Of a stretch of 64,000 bases of DNA, positions 35,918 to 47,168 are shown piece after piece. Each line of letters opens with the position of its first letter. Positions within the stretch are counted from its first letter, which is position 1. The DNA is from Syncephalis fuscata (taxonomy: Eukaryota; Zoopagomycota; Zoopagomycetes; Zoopagales; Piptocephalidaceae). The notes under the pieces are model-generated. The model was given only the letters and a program-made list of their open reading frames with translations. It was not told the origin of the DNA and made no database searches. The position numbers and the translations under genes are program-made. Location of the stretch: NCBI GenBank assembly GCA_025786725.1, contig JAHLTZ010000054.1:1-64000 (forward strand), in the 5' to 3' direction.

Positions 35918-35949
<32 letters not shown>

Positions 35950-37233
35950 TAGTAGTAGTAGTCGTTAGTAATAATTACAAATTAGTTCATATTTAAAAAC
36001 TTACTGTAATAGCCTTCTTAACCTTCTTGTCGCTATAAACCAAGTTTTCAAAATTTTGCAAAGACCACAAATGTGTAAGTGTGAATTCTTTATAAAAATA
36101 AGACAGTCTTTGAATCTATAATGGTACATTATTAATTACTGCAATTATATTAATTAATTTAATAATGACTTACCTGATGAACAACCTCTTCAAAATCTAT
36201 CTTTACAGGTGTTGATGCAAATGTTCTAATAAAGCAGAATGATTATTATAATTTATAATAATAATTTAACTACTTACGTTGCTTCTAATGCACTCGCCAG
36301 TTCTTTGTGCTCACGAATTAGTTGCGGCAGATGGCTAAACAATTCAGCAATTGTTTTATTGGCCGATTTTGATAGCTGCATCTTTTTGGGTAATTCATCG
36401 CGATGATTTAATGTAACGCCTTGTTTTACTAGCATTTGACCAAGTTCGACATTCTCTTGAGCATCTTTAATGGCCAGACTAAGTAATGGTCGCACATAGG
36501 CATCACGTAAAATTGAAAGCCGATGAGAAAAAGCAAGTTGAGATGCACCCATTTTACGAATAAGCGAGTTATGGTTCATTTGAGTTAATTTCCTTAGCGA
36601 ACTCTTTGTTGACAGGGATTTCAAACGAGCAACATTTGTATTACGGGCATGTAAAGCTATTCAGATAAACAGGTTAGATGGTTATTCGTAGTATTATTGG
36701 GTGTTTTATTTACCTTGAGACATGCGTCGCATGTACAGCGGATTTTTCTTATTGCTTTTAGTAGTTGCTTCTGGTTCATGGTCATCGCTAACACCACTGG
36801 TGTTTAAATAGAGTAAACCAGTTTTATCGAGTGGTGTCAATAAATGTTGCCAGCGCTCCGAGTCATTTCTTTCCTTATATTGGCGCTGGTTGGTTCGAAG
36901 TAGCTCAGCATTCTTAGCACCTAGCAAAGTAAGTGACGACGATGATGAAGATGGCGATCTGGTCGCTGTTGTTGTTGCTGCTGGTATTGGTGGTGGTGTT
37001 GCAGGCAAGTTTGGCATTTTCTCAAACGAGTCTTGAATCGCAGGTCGACTACGCTTCCGGATTCGCGGACCTGATGTCTCACTAGTAACGATGGAGCTAT
37101 CGGGAACAGCATCGGCAAGACTAAGCACTACCGATGCCATTTCGCCCCTATCGTACACATGAGTTCTAGTAGGAATAGGTCTAATAGTGTTACTGTTGTT
37201 GTTGTTGTTAATAGTAGCAGCAGCGGCCATCAT
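35104..37233 (-). CDS. Putative Rho guanine-nucleotide exchange factor (DH-PH)
   Basis: An activator of Rho-family GTPases by inference. The N-terminal about 170 residues are disordered, with Asn, Thr and Ser runs. The DH-like region begins with HRLSILRDAYVRPLLSLAIK (CR1-like, YV..L....PL) and continues TIAELFSHLPQLIREHKELA. After several short exons it ends in LDRLEKIIVQLWPSMERIAD then IQHAAMLQQRIDGL. A PH-like domain follows: ATWKSLLAVILSDRIFLIRR, then INITLRVGSKKALHEWKALL with the C-terminal helix Trp. The standard QRIPRY-type motif is not clear, and IQRLSYFYKEF may be its divergent counterpart. Start at ATG 37233 (the TTG farther upstream is rejected). A trinucleotide ATT run lies in an intron at about 35917-35948. 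Confidence 0.62.
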
Positions 37234-37816
37234 AGGCAATGGCAAGTAAGGCAAAAATAAAAAGAAGAATGTATGAATAAACAATCCAATGGGCGGATGA
37301 ACGAAGTAGACCGGTTAGTTATGCCATAAAACATGGCTGCTCATGCTTTATAGTTCCATGCGTGAACTAACCGGTCTTTGTACAGTAGAATATGGTTCAT
37401 CATGTTGGTGTTGACACACGCGCCTATCCGTCGCATGCAAAGGTGACTGCTTTTGTCGCCGACCAAAGGATGAAACATTGGCCAATTGTGACTTGGCCAC
37501 GTGAAAACATGCAGCCATCGCATTATTTACATTGTACGCATTGCAACAATCAATATGATAATAATAGTGGCCAATGGCAATAATAATGGGAATTCAAGTC
37601 AATTAATCGTTTATTATGGTCGATTCGGAGATTTATGTGATTAGTGTGGTGATGATACCAACTGGTCAATACGATCCAATGCGTTATTCAACGCGAACAT
37701 AGCAACCAACGTTGACTATTTAACATATGAATTCACGGATTAGCCAATCAGTACTATTATGTAAAACCGCCTGCCCACCTTGACTCATTACTCGCCTCAC
37801 TATTTTATTCCCTCAC
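37234..37816. other. Intergenic region with nested inverted repeat
   Basis: 583 bp between the start of the RhoGEF gene and the end of the Ybp2/glomulin-like gene, both on the minus strand. It contains the hairpin described at 37308-37377. The short open frames are not supported. Confidence 0.55.
37308..37377. repeat. Nested inverted repeat (possible hairpin)
   Basis: AGACCGGTTAGTT at 37308-37320 is a perfect 13-bp inverted match to AACTAACCGGTCT at 37365-37377. Inside the loop, ATAAAACATG (37326-37335) pairs with CATGCTTTAT (37342-37351) with one mismatch around a six-base loop. The two stems are nested. It lies about 75 bp upstream of the RhoGEF start codon, on the promoter side. Confidence 0.8.
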
Positions 37817-40431
37817 TCATTCAATTACTCTACTTACCGTGTCACCTGTCTGCGGAGTAGTTTCACGATGTGCAGTCAAAATACTTGTTGCACATCGTCT
37901 AACTGGATCAAGTAACTGAGTCTGCACTTTTTGCATATGATCTGGTTGGCAAATGCCCAGCTATTTATATACTTAGTAATTGATAAGTAACATCTAAAGC
38001 CTTACTTTCTGTTCGGATTGGTCTCGTATAAGCAAATAAATGTAAAGATTTAGTACATGAATAATAAATTCTGTATATTCGATAAACCAATCCTCTTGCC
38101 AAGTAGCGCTGTTACATGCCAACACTGTAGCTGGCAGGGTGTCTTGATTAGGGAGAAACAGTAGAGGACCGAATATTTCCCAAAAAACATTGGAGTTAAA
38201 TATACTTTCTTGCTACAAATAAATTATTGTTACCAATAGTACTATTGACATAGTTATTGTTGATAAAAATACGTACGGTATTGTTCAAGGATTGACTTCT
38301 ATGAACGGCTTCACGAATTAGACCTACAGTTGCAGCACGCATCATAGGGAATGGGCAGTGACGTAGTATAGCCCCAAGTAGTATAGCCTCTCCTATATCA
38401 TCGGCAGTGGCTACCGTCATGGCAAGTGTACGAAAAGCGACAAAGCGAATCTTGGCATTAGGCGAGGTTGAAGCGACCGTTGTAAGGCTCTAGATCAACT
38501 AGAGTGTAAATATAATGATAATGTTCTGTTTAATATTAATAAATGCCTGCTTACTTGAATTAATTGAGCCACAGTGGTTGGCTGAACACATAAACGATGT
38601 GTACAAGCATCGTGTTCAAATGTATTAGGATGAAGAAGCTGTAGTGCAGGTAGTAAAGCGGCCAATGCAATATCCGAGGTTGCTTCTTCTAAATGCCCAC
38701 CTTTACCGGCCATTCTATAAAAAACAATAATTGAATTGTCAACAGGCAGTATCGTAGCCTATATCGATTAAACCTACAATTCTATGCCTTGGTAAGCAAA
38801 ATACATCGCATGAACAAATAGCCAACGTGGTGTAATAATCCAAGGAATCCAGTTTGTATTCGACTTCAATGTCGAATTATCATTGAAAATATCTCGTTGT
38901 GCTATATTCGCATAGGCAAATAGAGCAAGCATGCCACGTACAGGGAATCGCTTTATTCTATCTAACTCTGTTTGTTCACTAATGGTATAGTTCTGTTCAT
39001 CTATCAACTTTAATTACAATATAAACTACTAGTACATATTTATTAACAAATCTACCAACTTACTTGTTGGTGGTCATTGACAGTATCATCTTTGTACATA
39101 CGATATTCTAATAGTTGACAAACATCTAATCCACATGTAATACTTGTGTTCTACAGTAGTTAATTAGCCAATAAAATATTACTATACTATTGTTATTGTT
39201 ATTATTACCAGAATAGATTGCATTATTTTACGCCATTCAGTTATCATATGTGATAGGTGAGTATCCATGGTATCAGCGCCATTAACTCTTGATGTCATGG
39301 CGTATTTTGGATATTGTTTATAATAGAATGCAGTAGATAATCCCAAATTACGCTGTGTTGTATACTTGTCTGCAACAATTAATAAAAGTCGCACAGTTAA
39401 CAAACGTAAATAATTAGTATCATTTTGTAAGTGGTAAACATTGTCTGATGTAGACTAATTACACATTGTACCATTATTAAATAAAATCTCATGTTAATTA
39501 AACTATATCTTACTTGCTGAGTAGACCATTGGTGTAAACGAGTTGCATATTTTAGTATAGCTTTTACTATAGCCTGACTACAAGTAAATGGCCATGAATC
39601 GTCAGTATCATTAAGTGGAACTTTGTCCTCAAAACAAGTCAGTGCCACCACTGAAATAAGGACACGCTCAAATGTATCGCATAAATCAATGACAAATTGC
39701 CACAATCGTGCAGTCTTAATCTTCGGTAATACTAATCAACTATTGTTAATGTCATTATTAACATTAATCGTATACTTTAACTTACCCATAATAAATAAAT
39801 CAACAAGTAAATTGATTTCCATACTTGCTAATTCAAACTTTAAACGATATTCTGTCATTTTTTCTTTTTTCTTTTCTTTAGTATGACAACTATCTTCTTC
39901 GTTTTCCTCTTCTTCAGATGCAATTGTATCTGCAGTTGTAGTTAGTTGAGTAGCATCACGCGCAATCCATCCTAATCGTTCTAATAACAACATATACATC
40001 TCACGCGCATTACCGCACTCGGCTATTGCTAACAATAATGCTGTGGCTATCCGAGATGTTTCAGTATTGTACTCCATTGTTCGAGTAGCTATTGGAAATA
40101 ATGGATGTAGTAAATCCCATCCAATACGTGCTAAGCGTAATGAACCTGTTGTAGTGTTATCTTTGTTGCCACCAACTGTAGACGAGTCGAGCAACTCGTT
40201 GTGTAGCAATTCAAGTACTTTTGTTAGTTGCTCATTCTTTGTATGTTCAAGTGCTTGCTGTATTGCTGACGTCAGTTCAAGTAGTAACCCGTCGTCTCCA
40301 GGTTGCTATTATTACGTAGACGTTAGTATTTTAACACTAAGAACCACTACCACTACAAGTCATTATACCTCTCGACTAGATTCTAGCGTCTTCTTTAATG
40401 TTTCCATAATGATACTAGATTCTGTAGACAT
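37817..40431 (-). CDS. Ybp2 / glomulin-like (PF08568-type) helical-repeat protein
   Basis: A long all-helical protein in about ten exons, beginning MSTESSIIMETLKKTLESSR. Features include LARIGWDLLHPLFPIATRTM, an acidic/Lys-rich loop, LLTVRLLLIVADKYTTQRNL, RFVAFRTLAMTVATADDIGE, and LLGAILRHCPFPMMRAATVG followed by LIREAV. The last two segments resemble the conserved end of the Ybp1/Ybp2-glomulin family. Fungal Ybp proteins act in the Yap1 oxidative-stress response and at kinetochores; animal glomulin binds Rbx1 of cullin-RING ligases. Which role applies is unknown. The C-terminus is taken as the TGA at 37817 in frame after GDTVSRVIE; a further intron at GTAAGT there is possible. Confidence 0.68.
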
Positions 40432-41010
40432 GATTGAATATTTATAATAAAACAAATAAAACAACAATAGCAATAACAATGGTAACAACAATAATAGTAA
40501 CAATAACCACAATACTGATAAGGACACTATTGTTTATCGTCAACTTTTAATAATGTCAAACTTTAAATAAAACGACAATATGTTCGGATACCGCGTGCTT
40601 TACCGTATTTACTATATTGATACTCTATAATACCAGTTTCGTCCTTGCCCTTGTCCGCGTGTTGCTTTTTATTCACGCGCCATCTTTAGTACTGAATAAA
40701 TTGAATAATCGTGGCCCTGTCAAGTCGGTTATTTCCCTTTTCAGTCCACGCTCCGACTTGGTCTCTATTGCAACCTTCTTCTCTTCACTCACTCACTCAC
40801 TCACTCACTCACTCACTCACTCATTAAACACACTATCTTTCGTTTAAACCATTGTACTGTAAGCTATAACTTGCAGGTGATCACTACGAATCCCTAGTAC
40901 ACTATTACTTGCATTAGTCTGATTGTTGCTACACTGTCACCACCACCAGCACTACTACTGAATAGCCACGGCCATAGCAGTTTAAATTTGACACTTTTAC
41001 CATTAACACA
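40432..41010. promoter_or_regulatory. Divergent intergenic region, Ybp2-like / MAPKK
   Basis: 579 bp between divergent starts. It contains AAC/AAT trinucleotide-rich DNA (40440-40520), the (CACT)n array and pyrimidine-rich sequence up to the MAPKK ATG. Short open frames across it are low complexity. Confidence 0.45.
40786..40823. repeat. (CACT)n microsatellite
   Basis: About nine tandem CACT/TCAC tetranucleotide units, perfect, about 190 bp upstream of the MAPKK start. Confidence 0.95.
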
Positions 41011-42441
41011 ATGTCATCTGTCTCCGATCGTATTATGGCTGCCGCGCCGATGCGCCGTAAGCGTAACGTAAAAAATCTCGGTCTACCAGCACCCAAGGAC
41101 GATGCGCCTGCATCTGGCAAGCCAGCACCGATTGGCGACAAAAAAGATGTAAAACAATTGTCTGCAAAAGGTCGCCGTCCTGCCGAAGATGATCCCTACG
41201 CCGGAGGCCAACTAGAGATTGGCGTCGAGTTCAAGCTTGACATTCGTCCAGAGGATCTTAAAATGCTGGAGGAGTTGGGTGCTGGTGCTGGTGGCACAGT
41301 AAGTCGTGTACTTCACGTGCCCACCCGTGTTATTATGGCCAAAAAGGTGAGTAATATTAAGCGTGGAGCAATAGCTGATGCTAGAATCTACTTGACGGTT
41401 TTAATAAGTGCAGTATATTAATTAATGTTATTGTTGTTATTGTTATTGTTACATGGGCATTATTTGTAGAACATTCACGTTGAAATGCAGCCACAAGTCA
41501 AGAAACAAGTTTTACGCGAATTAGAAATTCTTCACCACTGTGACTCGCCGTATATTGTGACCTTTTATGGCGCTTTTCTTTCAGAACCGGATGTGTGCAT
41601 GTGCATGGAACACATGGATATTGGGTATGTATTTATCAATCAATCGAATCTGTTAATTAATAATTAATCGGTTACTATTAGTTCGTTGGATGGTATCTAT
41701 CGTAAACATGGAGCTATTTCACCACCTATTCTTGGTAAAATCACTGCAGCAGTAAGTATTAATGACAATAACACGATATGTAGTATTTACCATGTTAATA
41801 TTGTGTATTAATAGGTACTTAGTGGTCTAGTCTATCTCTATGAACAACATCGTATTATTCACCGAGGTAATTAATAAGCTTGAATGGTGAATTCTATGAC
41901 TTACCCACTACAGATGTTAAACCGTCAAATATTCTGGTTAACTCGGCCGGTCAAATTAAAATCTGTGATTTTGGCGTGAGTGGCGTGTTGATTAACAGTA
42001 TTGCCAATACATTTGTGGGCACAAGCAATTATATGTCGGTAAGTAATTTATTATTTAATCAAGTAATTAATCAATTGTAATGTTATATTAATATTAACGT
42101 ATTGTCAATCATTATAGCCTGAACGTATTAAGGGTCAGGAATACTCGGTCAAGTCAGATGTATGGAGTTTAGGAATTACACTACAAGAATTGGCCCTAGG
42201 TGCTTTCCCCTTCCCTTCAGGATTGGCCATTTTTGAATTGCTACAGTATATAGTTAATGAACCAGTGCCGACACTTCCGGCCGACAAGTTCCCCGAGGAT
42301 CTTAATGACTTCGTTAACCATTGCCTAGTCAAAGATCCACAGAAACGTATGACGCCTAAACAGTTGATGCTCCATCCATTTGTTCAAATGTCTATGATGG
42401 AAGAATTAGATTTGGAAGAATGGGCGACAAGTGTTGCTTAA
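41011..42441 (+). CDS. MAP kinase kinase, Ste7-like
   Basis: A dual-specificity kinase of a MAPK cascade. After a basic N-terminus ([15 protein letters not shown]), which may hold a MAPK docking site, the kinase domain shows [19 protein letters not shown] as the Lys motif, [39 protein letters not shown] and [14 protein letters not shown]. Further motifs are [19 protein letters not shown] and a [16 protein letters not shown]-lobe. The activation segment SIANTF keeps the two phosphorylatable residues in SxxxT spacing, most like Ste7 (SIADTF), so a role in the pheromone/filamentation-type module is inferred. The second glycine-loop residues (AGAGG instead of GNGN-type) are slightly unusual. Six short introns, all in frame; about 350 residues. 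Confidence 0.92.
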
Positions 42442-42592
42442 TGTGCATACATTGCTATCTCTATTAGTTTACATTCTTTTCTACCATGCATGCCAACTAG
42501 TACTTCTACAATTACTACAAAACAGTGATAATTACCCACATTCACTGCTTAAATACACATTCTTTTATTTGACTTTTTTGTAACACAAATAT

Positions 42593-43705
42593 TTAAATGC
42601 ACTCTTGTTTTTCCTCTGTTACTACTAAATCGTATAGATTGCGGAAATATTGAGTCTTTTCTTCTCGTGAATAATTAGCAGCTAAACCACTTGATGAAGG
42701 CATACAATAAGTAAAGGCATATTGACGGCGTTCTATTTTGGCAATTAGATCAGGTGACAGTGCTTGTTTATCCACATAATTGCCAAGATCAGTAAATATC
42801 GCTTCATCAGGCCGTAGAGCAGTAGTGGTAGGGACGGCGGATATAGCTATACTACCATTGCTACTACTACTACTACTACTGCTGCTGCTGCTATTATCTT
42901 CTTTATCTTCATTAGTAAATTCAATCTTTTCTGGTTGAAGTCCTAGTGTATCACACGCACGGCCGGCCCAGTGTTCAAAAATACCTTTGCCGATAAAGCA
43001 AACAAAATGGGGCCGCCATTGCCGTATTTTGGCATCTAAAACGGGTCGACCTGCACGGAATTCAGCTGGTCGAATCTCTGAACTACTTCGACTTGGACGA
43101 GCCACCAAATTGGTTAATCCTAAGCGAAAATCACGCGGTAATCGCTGGTCATCCACGCACGTTACCGTCTCCGAAACAAACCTAGCATAAAAATGAATAA
43201 ACATTCGTATATTAGTTATTTGTACTATTAATAGCAGTAATAGTAACTTGCCCGAAGCACTTAGACAAGGCCAAAATGCATTTGTTTTATTGGCATAATG
43301 ATGTTGGTTGGCCGATGAAGCAACACCTGGATTAATACCAACAAAAAGTACTCGCATACCATAAGCAAGATGATCCGATACAGTTGATAGGTGAGCATAA
43401 GCAGATGGAGCACTATAGCCCGTTGATTTGCCCTTGGACCGGCGTGGCGATGCAACCGTTGTCGTGACGACCTTTTTCCTTGATGTTGTCGTCGTTTTTT
43501 TACTCGTTACTGCTGTATCATTGCCACTAGTTGGTTCACGATAACGCTTACGTAACTGCCGACCTGCCACTGCTGTTGTTGTATCCGAACCAGTATAGGC
43601 ATATCCAGCAATCAATGTGGCAAATCGTTCACTAGATACTGTTGCATCTTTTACAGTGGACTCCACCGTCTCATTGGGCTTATTAGTGCTATTTTCAGTA
43701 TTCAT
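42593..43705 (-). CDS. G/T(U)-mismatch DNA glycosylase, TDG/MUG family
   Basis: A base-excision repair enzyme removing U or T from G mismatches. After about 100 disordered basic residues comes the family core: VLFVGINPGVASSANQHHYA with the GINPG active-site block, TNAFWPCL, RLPRDFRLGLTNLVARPSRS, PHFVCFIGKGIFEHW, a Ser run, and FTYCMPSSSGLAANYS, matching the MPSSSG substrate loop. The frame reads through residues corresponding to 43,187-43,256, but that stretch (KLLLLLLIVQITNI) is unlike the family. It starts with GGCAAGT and ends TGCTAG, so a GC-AG intron is likely; removing it leaves the frame off by one, another possible lost base. It is divergent from RPC37 with 114 bp between start codons. 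Confidence 0.92.
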   Translation of the reverse strand: MNTENSTNKPNETVESTVKDATVSSERFATLIAGYAYTGSDTTTAVAGRQLRKRYREPTSGNDTAVTSKKTTTTSRKKVVTTTVASPRRSKGKSTGYSAPSAYAHLSTVSDHLAYGMRVLFVGINPGVASSANQHHYANKTNAFWPCLSASGKLLLLLLIVQITNIRMFIHFYARFVSETVTCVDDQRLPRDFRLGLTNLVARPSRSSSEIRPAEFRAGRPVLDAKIRQWRPHFVCFIGKGIFEHWAGRACDTLGLQPEKIEFTNEDKEDNSSSSSSSSSSSNGSIAISAVPTTTALRPDEAIFTDLGNYVDKQALSPDLIAKIERRQYAFTYCMPSSSGLAANYSREEKTQYFRNLYDLVVTEEKQECI

Positions 43706-43819
43706 TTAAAGTAAAACAAAAATCAAATGAGAATACGAGATGATAATAATAGTAACACTGTAATTATTGACGTCTTTTTCATTTTTATCTTTTTATTATT
43801 GCAATTCCATTGTTACACT
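43706..43819. promoter_or_regulatory. Short bidirectional promoter, TDG / RPC37
   Basis: Only 114 bp separate the two divergent start codons (43705 and 43820), so the promoters must be shared or lie inside the flanking transcripts. If RPC37 instead starts at the in-frame ATG 43727, the gap falls to 21 bp, but that extension is hydrophobic and not found in the family. Confidence 0.6.
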
Positions 43820-44933
43820 ATGGATTTGGACAATGCCGATACTGCAGCTATAGTATTGAGTCAAGATCGGTCATTCAGTGGCAATAATGATAGTAGTAAT
43901 GGTCATAATGACGATGACGAAGTATTATGTGAATTCGACGTTCATTTAGCGACGAGTCTTGCTGGTCGATTGCATCTCTTGCAGCATCCAGTACGTACGC
44001 GACGCTATGGTCGAGGCTTAGAACCGATAGAGGCGCAATTCAAGCCAGAAAATTGTCGTTTACAATTTGCTTTGCCAATTAATATGGCACAACCTGCTTA
44101 TGACGAGGACCGGGGACGTGAACTTGCTAAAGCCGAAGAAGAGCACCGTAAACGCGAACAGGCAGCAAACGCGCCAGCACCACTGCTTAAAACAAATGTT
44201 ATAAAGGAGCGTGATTCTAAAGATACTCTACTCGATCGTGTTATTGTTGGATCAACACCTATGCCACTACTTACCAATTATATGGCGGGCGTATTACGTA
44301 GTGGTAAGTACCAGAATATATAAATACATAAATACATAGATAATACTATTAATATTACTAATGGACAATTAACTAACTAACTAATTATTTGTTTATCTAT
44401 TTAATATATTATAGATGGATTACATTTGACACCCGTAACAGCAGCACATCAATTACGGCCAACACTACAACATCTAGATATGTTGGATGAGCAAGTAAAA
44501 CGACCAGGTAAAATGGCCGATGATGGCATGGATGATAACGACGACGACGACGACGGCAATGATAACAAAGAGGCAACAAAGGCACGTTTGGCAGCATCAA
44601 AAGCCGTTCAAATTAAAGTGAAATCAAATCAAGATATGGAACAGGCTAAACAGGAACGCAATGCATCGCAAGCCTATTGGCAACAAAAGATTGATGAAGA
44701 GCCTTGGATTCATTATAAATATGCAAATGTTGAGGTAAATGAGCCACTAATCAATATTGTTTTTTGTTATTAATTAATACAACGTGACTATTGAATAGAC
44801 GGACATAGCATATGATACATTTGGCGAGTTATTTTCATCAGGTTCAACAGAAACACCATTGACTTGCACTACAGTGCCATCCGAGTATTTGGATCAATTG
44901 CTTGCTGAACCATGGCCGATGAAGATCCCGTGA
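43820..44933 (+). CDS. RPC37: RNA polymerase III subunit RPC37/POLR3E (RPC5)
   Basis: A TFIIF-alpha-like subunit that with RPC53 works in Pol III initiation and termination. Three exons: EFDVHLATSLAGRLHLLQHP then VRTRRYG match human EIDVYLAKSLAEKLYLFQYP; KPENCRLQFALPIN follows; and exon 2 has DGLHLTPVTAAHQLRPTLQH (human GELHLTPLHGILQLRPSFSY). DEEPWIHYKYANVE matches AEEPWVHLHYYGL, and PSEYLDQLLAEPWPMKIP ends the protein. At about 320 residues it is of the short fungal type, lacking the long metazoan C-terminal extension. An acidic run (DDNDDDDDGNDN) lies in the linker. ATG 43820 is chosen because it aligns with the family start. Confidence 0.92.
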
Positions 44934-45036
44934 CTACACGGCTTCCTATTCGACCATAGGATGCTTTTTAATTTTATTGTTATTAAACTTGAACAATTTC
45001 TCTATGCCTATTAATAATAAAAATGTATCCAAATAA

Positions 45037-47168
45037 CTAGGGCAGCTCTAAAACTGCCTCATTCTCAATGGGCATAATGATTAATGGTGCTGCGGGTCGT
45101 TGTAGTGCGGGTAGGAAACGGAATGCCCTTTCGGTTAATCGTAGCCAGAAACGCAATAGACGACACGTAGTTTCGGCTACGAAAAAGTGCCACCAGCAAC
45201 GCAGTTGCCCCCAAGTTCGTTTTATAGCATTATCGTTACGTAGAGTCGATACAACTTGTGCGTTATGTTGATCATCTTGTAAAATAGCTCGATTGCAGGC
45301 CGACATCATAATAGCCATTCCATAGGCTGGATGACGTGTTGTATTAAGCGATGCATCAACACTTCTTAGTAAATCGTGTGTTTTGATTAATAAAAGTACT
45401 TCGCGCGGTACATGACGTAGAATGTGTGCTATATCGGCAAGGAACTTTGGCAGTGTGTCACGGACATGGCGTCGTTCTTCCTCGGAACGTGATTGTGTTA
45501 AATCAGACTCCACAGCCGACCAAGAACGACCAGTCAGTATACAGGCAAATAGACGATGTGTGTTAAATCCACCAATACGTAGAGCATAGGTACGCATATC
45601 TTTTTCGTTCCTTTCAAGAATAGAGCGCCATAAATGAGCATAGTCAGTTTGTAATTGTCGTGGTAGCGATTTATACAATCCGTGATCCAATAGCACAAGA
45701 TCATAATTACGATCAAATAAATTCTTTTTTTTACGAGGTCTAATTAGAATATTACCTGGATCTAATCGATATTATAAGTTATACTAGTTAATTAATACAA
45801 TATATTACTTACGTGGATCGCAATGAACCCATCTGTAGAATAATTGTATTATTATTATTATTATTAAATTATATATATATATATATCATTAAATAGCATA
45901 ACTTACCCATATTTAAATATCATATCAGAAAATATACGCGATAGCTCGCTAGATACATCATTAACATCAACACAATGTTGGCGTAAAAACTCTCGATCAT
46001 CAATATAGGAACCTTCGATAACTATTACAAATAATTATGAGTAATTATAAGCAACTACATTAGATTAATGACCTACATTCCATACATAATACGCGTGCAG
46101 TTGCCCAGTTTACTGCAGGGACAACAAGTGCACCACGGTCATGAATAAAATAGTTATCTAGACGCTGAGCATTACGCTGCTCTACGCGAAAATCCAATTC
46201 AAGTGGCAAGTTTTCTTTCATTTCTTCGGCCAGCCAACCAAATTCAAATTCTGGAAACAGCCGCTCAACTGTACGAACAAGCATACTAGTCGTTGCAATA
46301 TCTATCATTGCATGATCCTGAAGTGGCGGATGCTGCACTTTAACGGCAACTACATCGCCATTTAACAAAGTTGCCCGATGTACTTGAGCCAGTGATGCAA
46401 CGCCTAATGGTTCTGAATTAAAGTCTAGAAATAGCTCATCCATCGGTTGAGCCATTTCCTCTTCAATTAGTTGTTTAACCTGATCGGTAGGAGTAGGCGG
46501 ACAATGAGCATGAAGTGGCCGCATTGTCTCTGTCCATTCTATTGGCAGTATATAAGTCATGGCGGCCAAATGCTGTCCCTGTACATATATATTGATACAC
46601 ATGTGTTATTAAGTGACAAATAAAGACGCCTATTGTAGTTTAACATCTAGGCATTAATACGTCAATTAGTTCCTACCAGTTTAATGTAAACACCGCCATT
46701 TGTGCGACAAAGCTCCAATAATCGTTCGGCAGATCGTTGATGCCAATCCGACCAAATGGCCTCACACGCCGGGTTTGCTTCGTCGAGGTGAGCACATGTC
46801 CGTTGGTAGTCTATGCCTATGCGCATAGCAACATAGGCTGCACGACTCGAGCGTACAACACCGCTCCATGCATGGCTGATATCCCTGCGAAAGCGATAAT
46901 AGCCACTGCCAAACAGCAGTGTGCTACCGGCCAATATACCAATAGCCATTCGGCTCCGAAGTGCCGGTAGTGGTTTGCCATAACTACGCAGACCCCAGGG
47001 AGGCCAAGTACGTGTACGTCCTGGAATAATATTACTTGCACGCGTTGTCGTTGTATTTAATAGGCGCGAGCAATTAATCATTGACATTGCTGTCGTTGCA
47101 GCGGTTACACTATGTACTAGGGGCCATTTTAAGCGATAGTGTTTATATTGTGCGTAATGGAGAAGCAT
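45037..47168 (-). CDS. ABC1/ADCK-type atypical kinase, mitochondrial (MCP2/ADCK1-like)
   Basis: A UbiB-family atypical kinase linked to mitochondrial lipid/coenzyme Q homeostasis. The N-terminus is basic with a hydrophobic segment (SRMAIGILAGSTLLFGSGYY), fitting an import signal plus membrane anchor. Family motifs are present: KLGQHLAAM (KxGQ), EPLGVASLAQVHRATL (A-rich loop in place of a glycine loop), VVAVKVQHP, LPLELDFRVEQRNAQRL, WVHCDPHPGNILI as catalytic loop, and VLLDHGLYKSL (DHG for DFG). The motifs are complete, and the order fits ADCK1/Mcp2 better than Coq8. The catalytic WVHCDPH is encoded on a 20-nt micro-exon (45813-45832). Stop at 45037, 103 bp from the convergent RPC37 stop. Confidence 0.9.

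Noticed and set aside
42840-42900. Ser run in the TDG gene as a frameshifted microsatellite
   Set aside because: The AGC/AGT run is in frame with glycosylase motifs on both sides, so it is a normal low-complexity linker.
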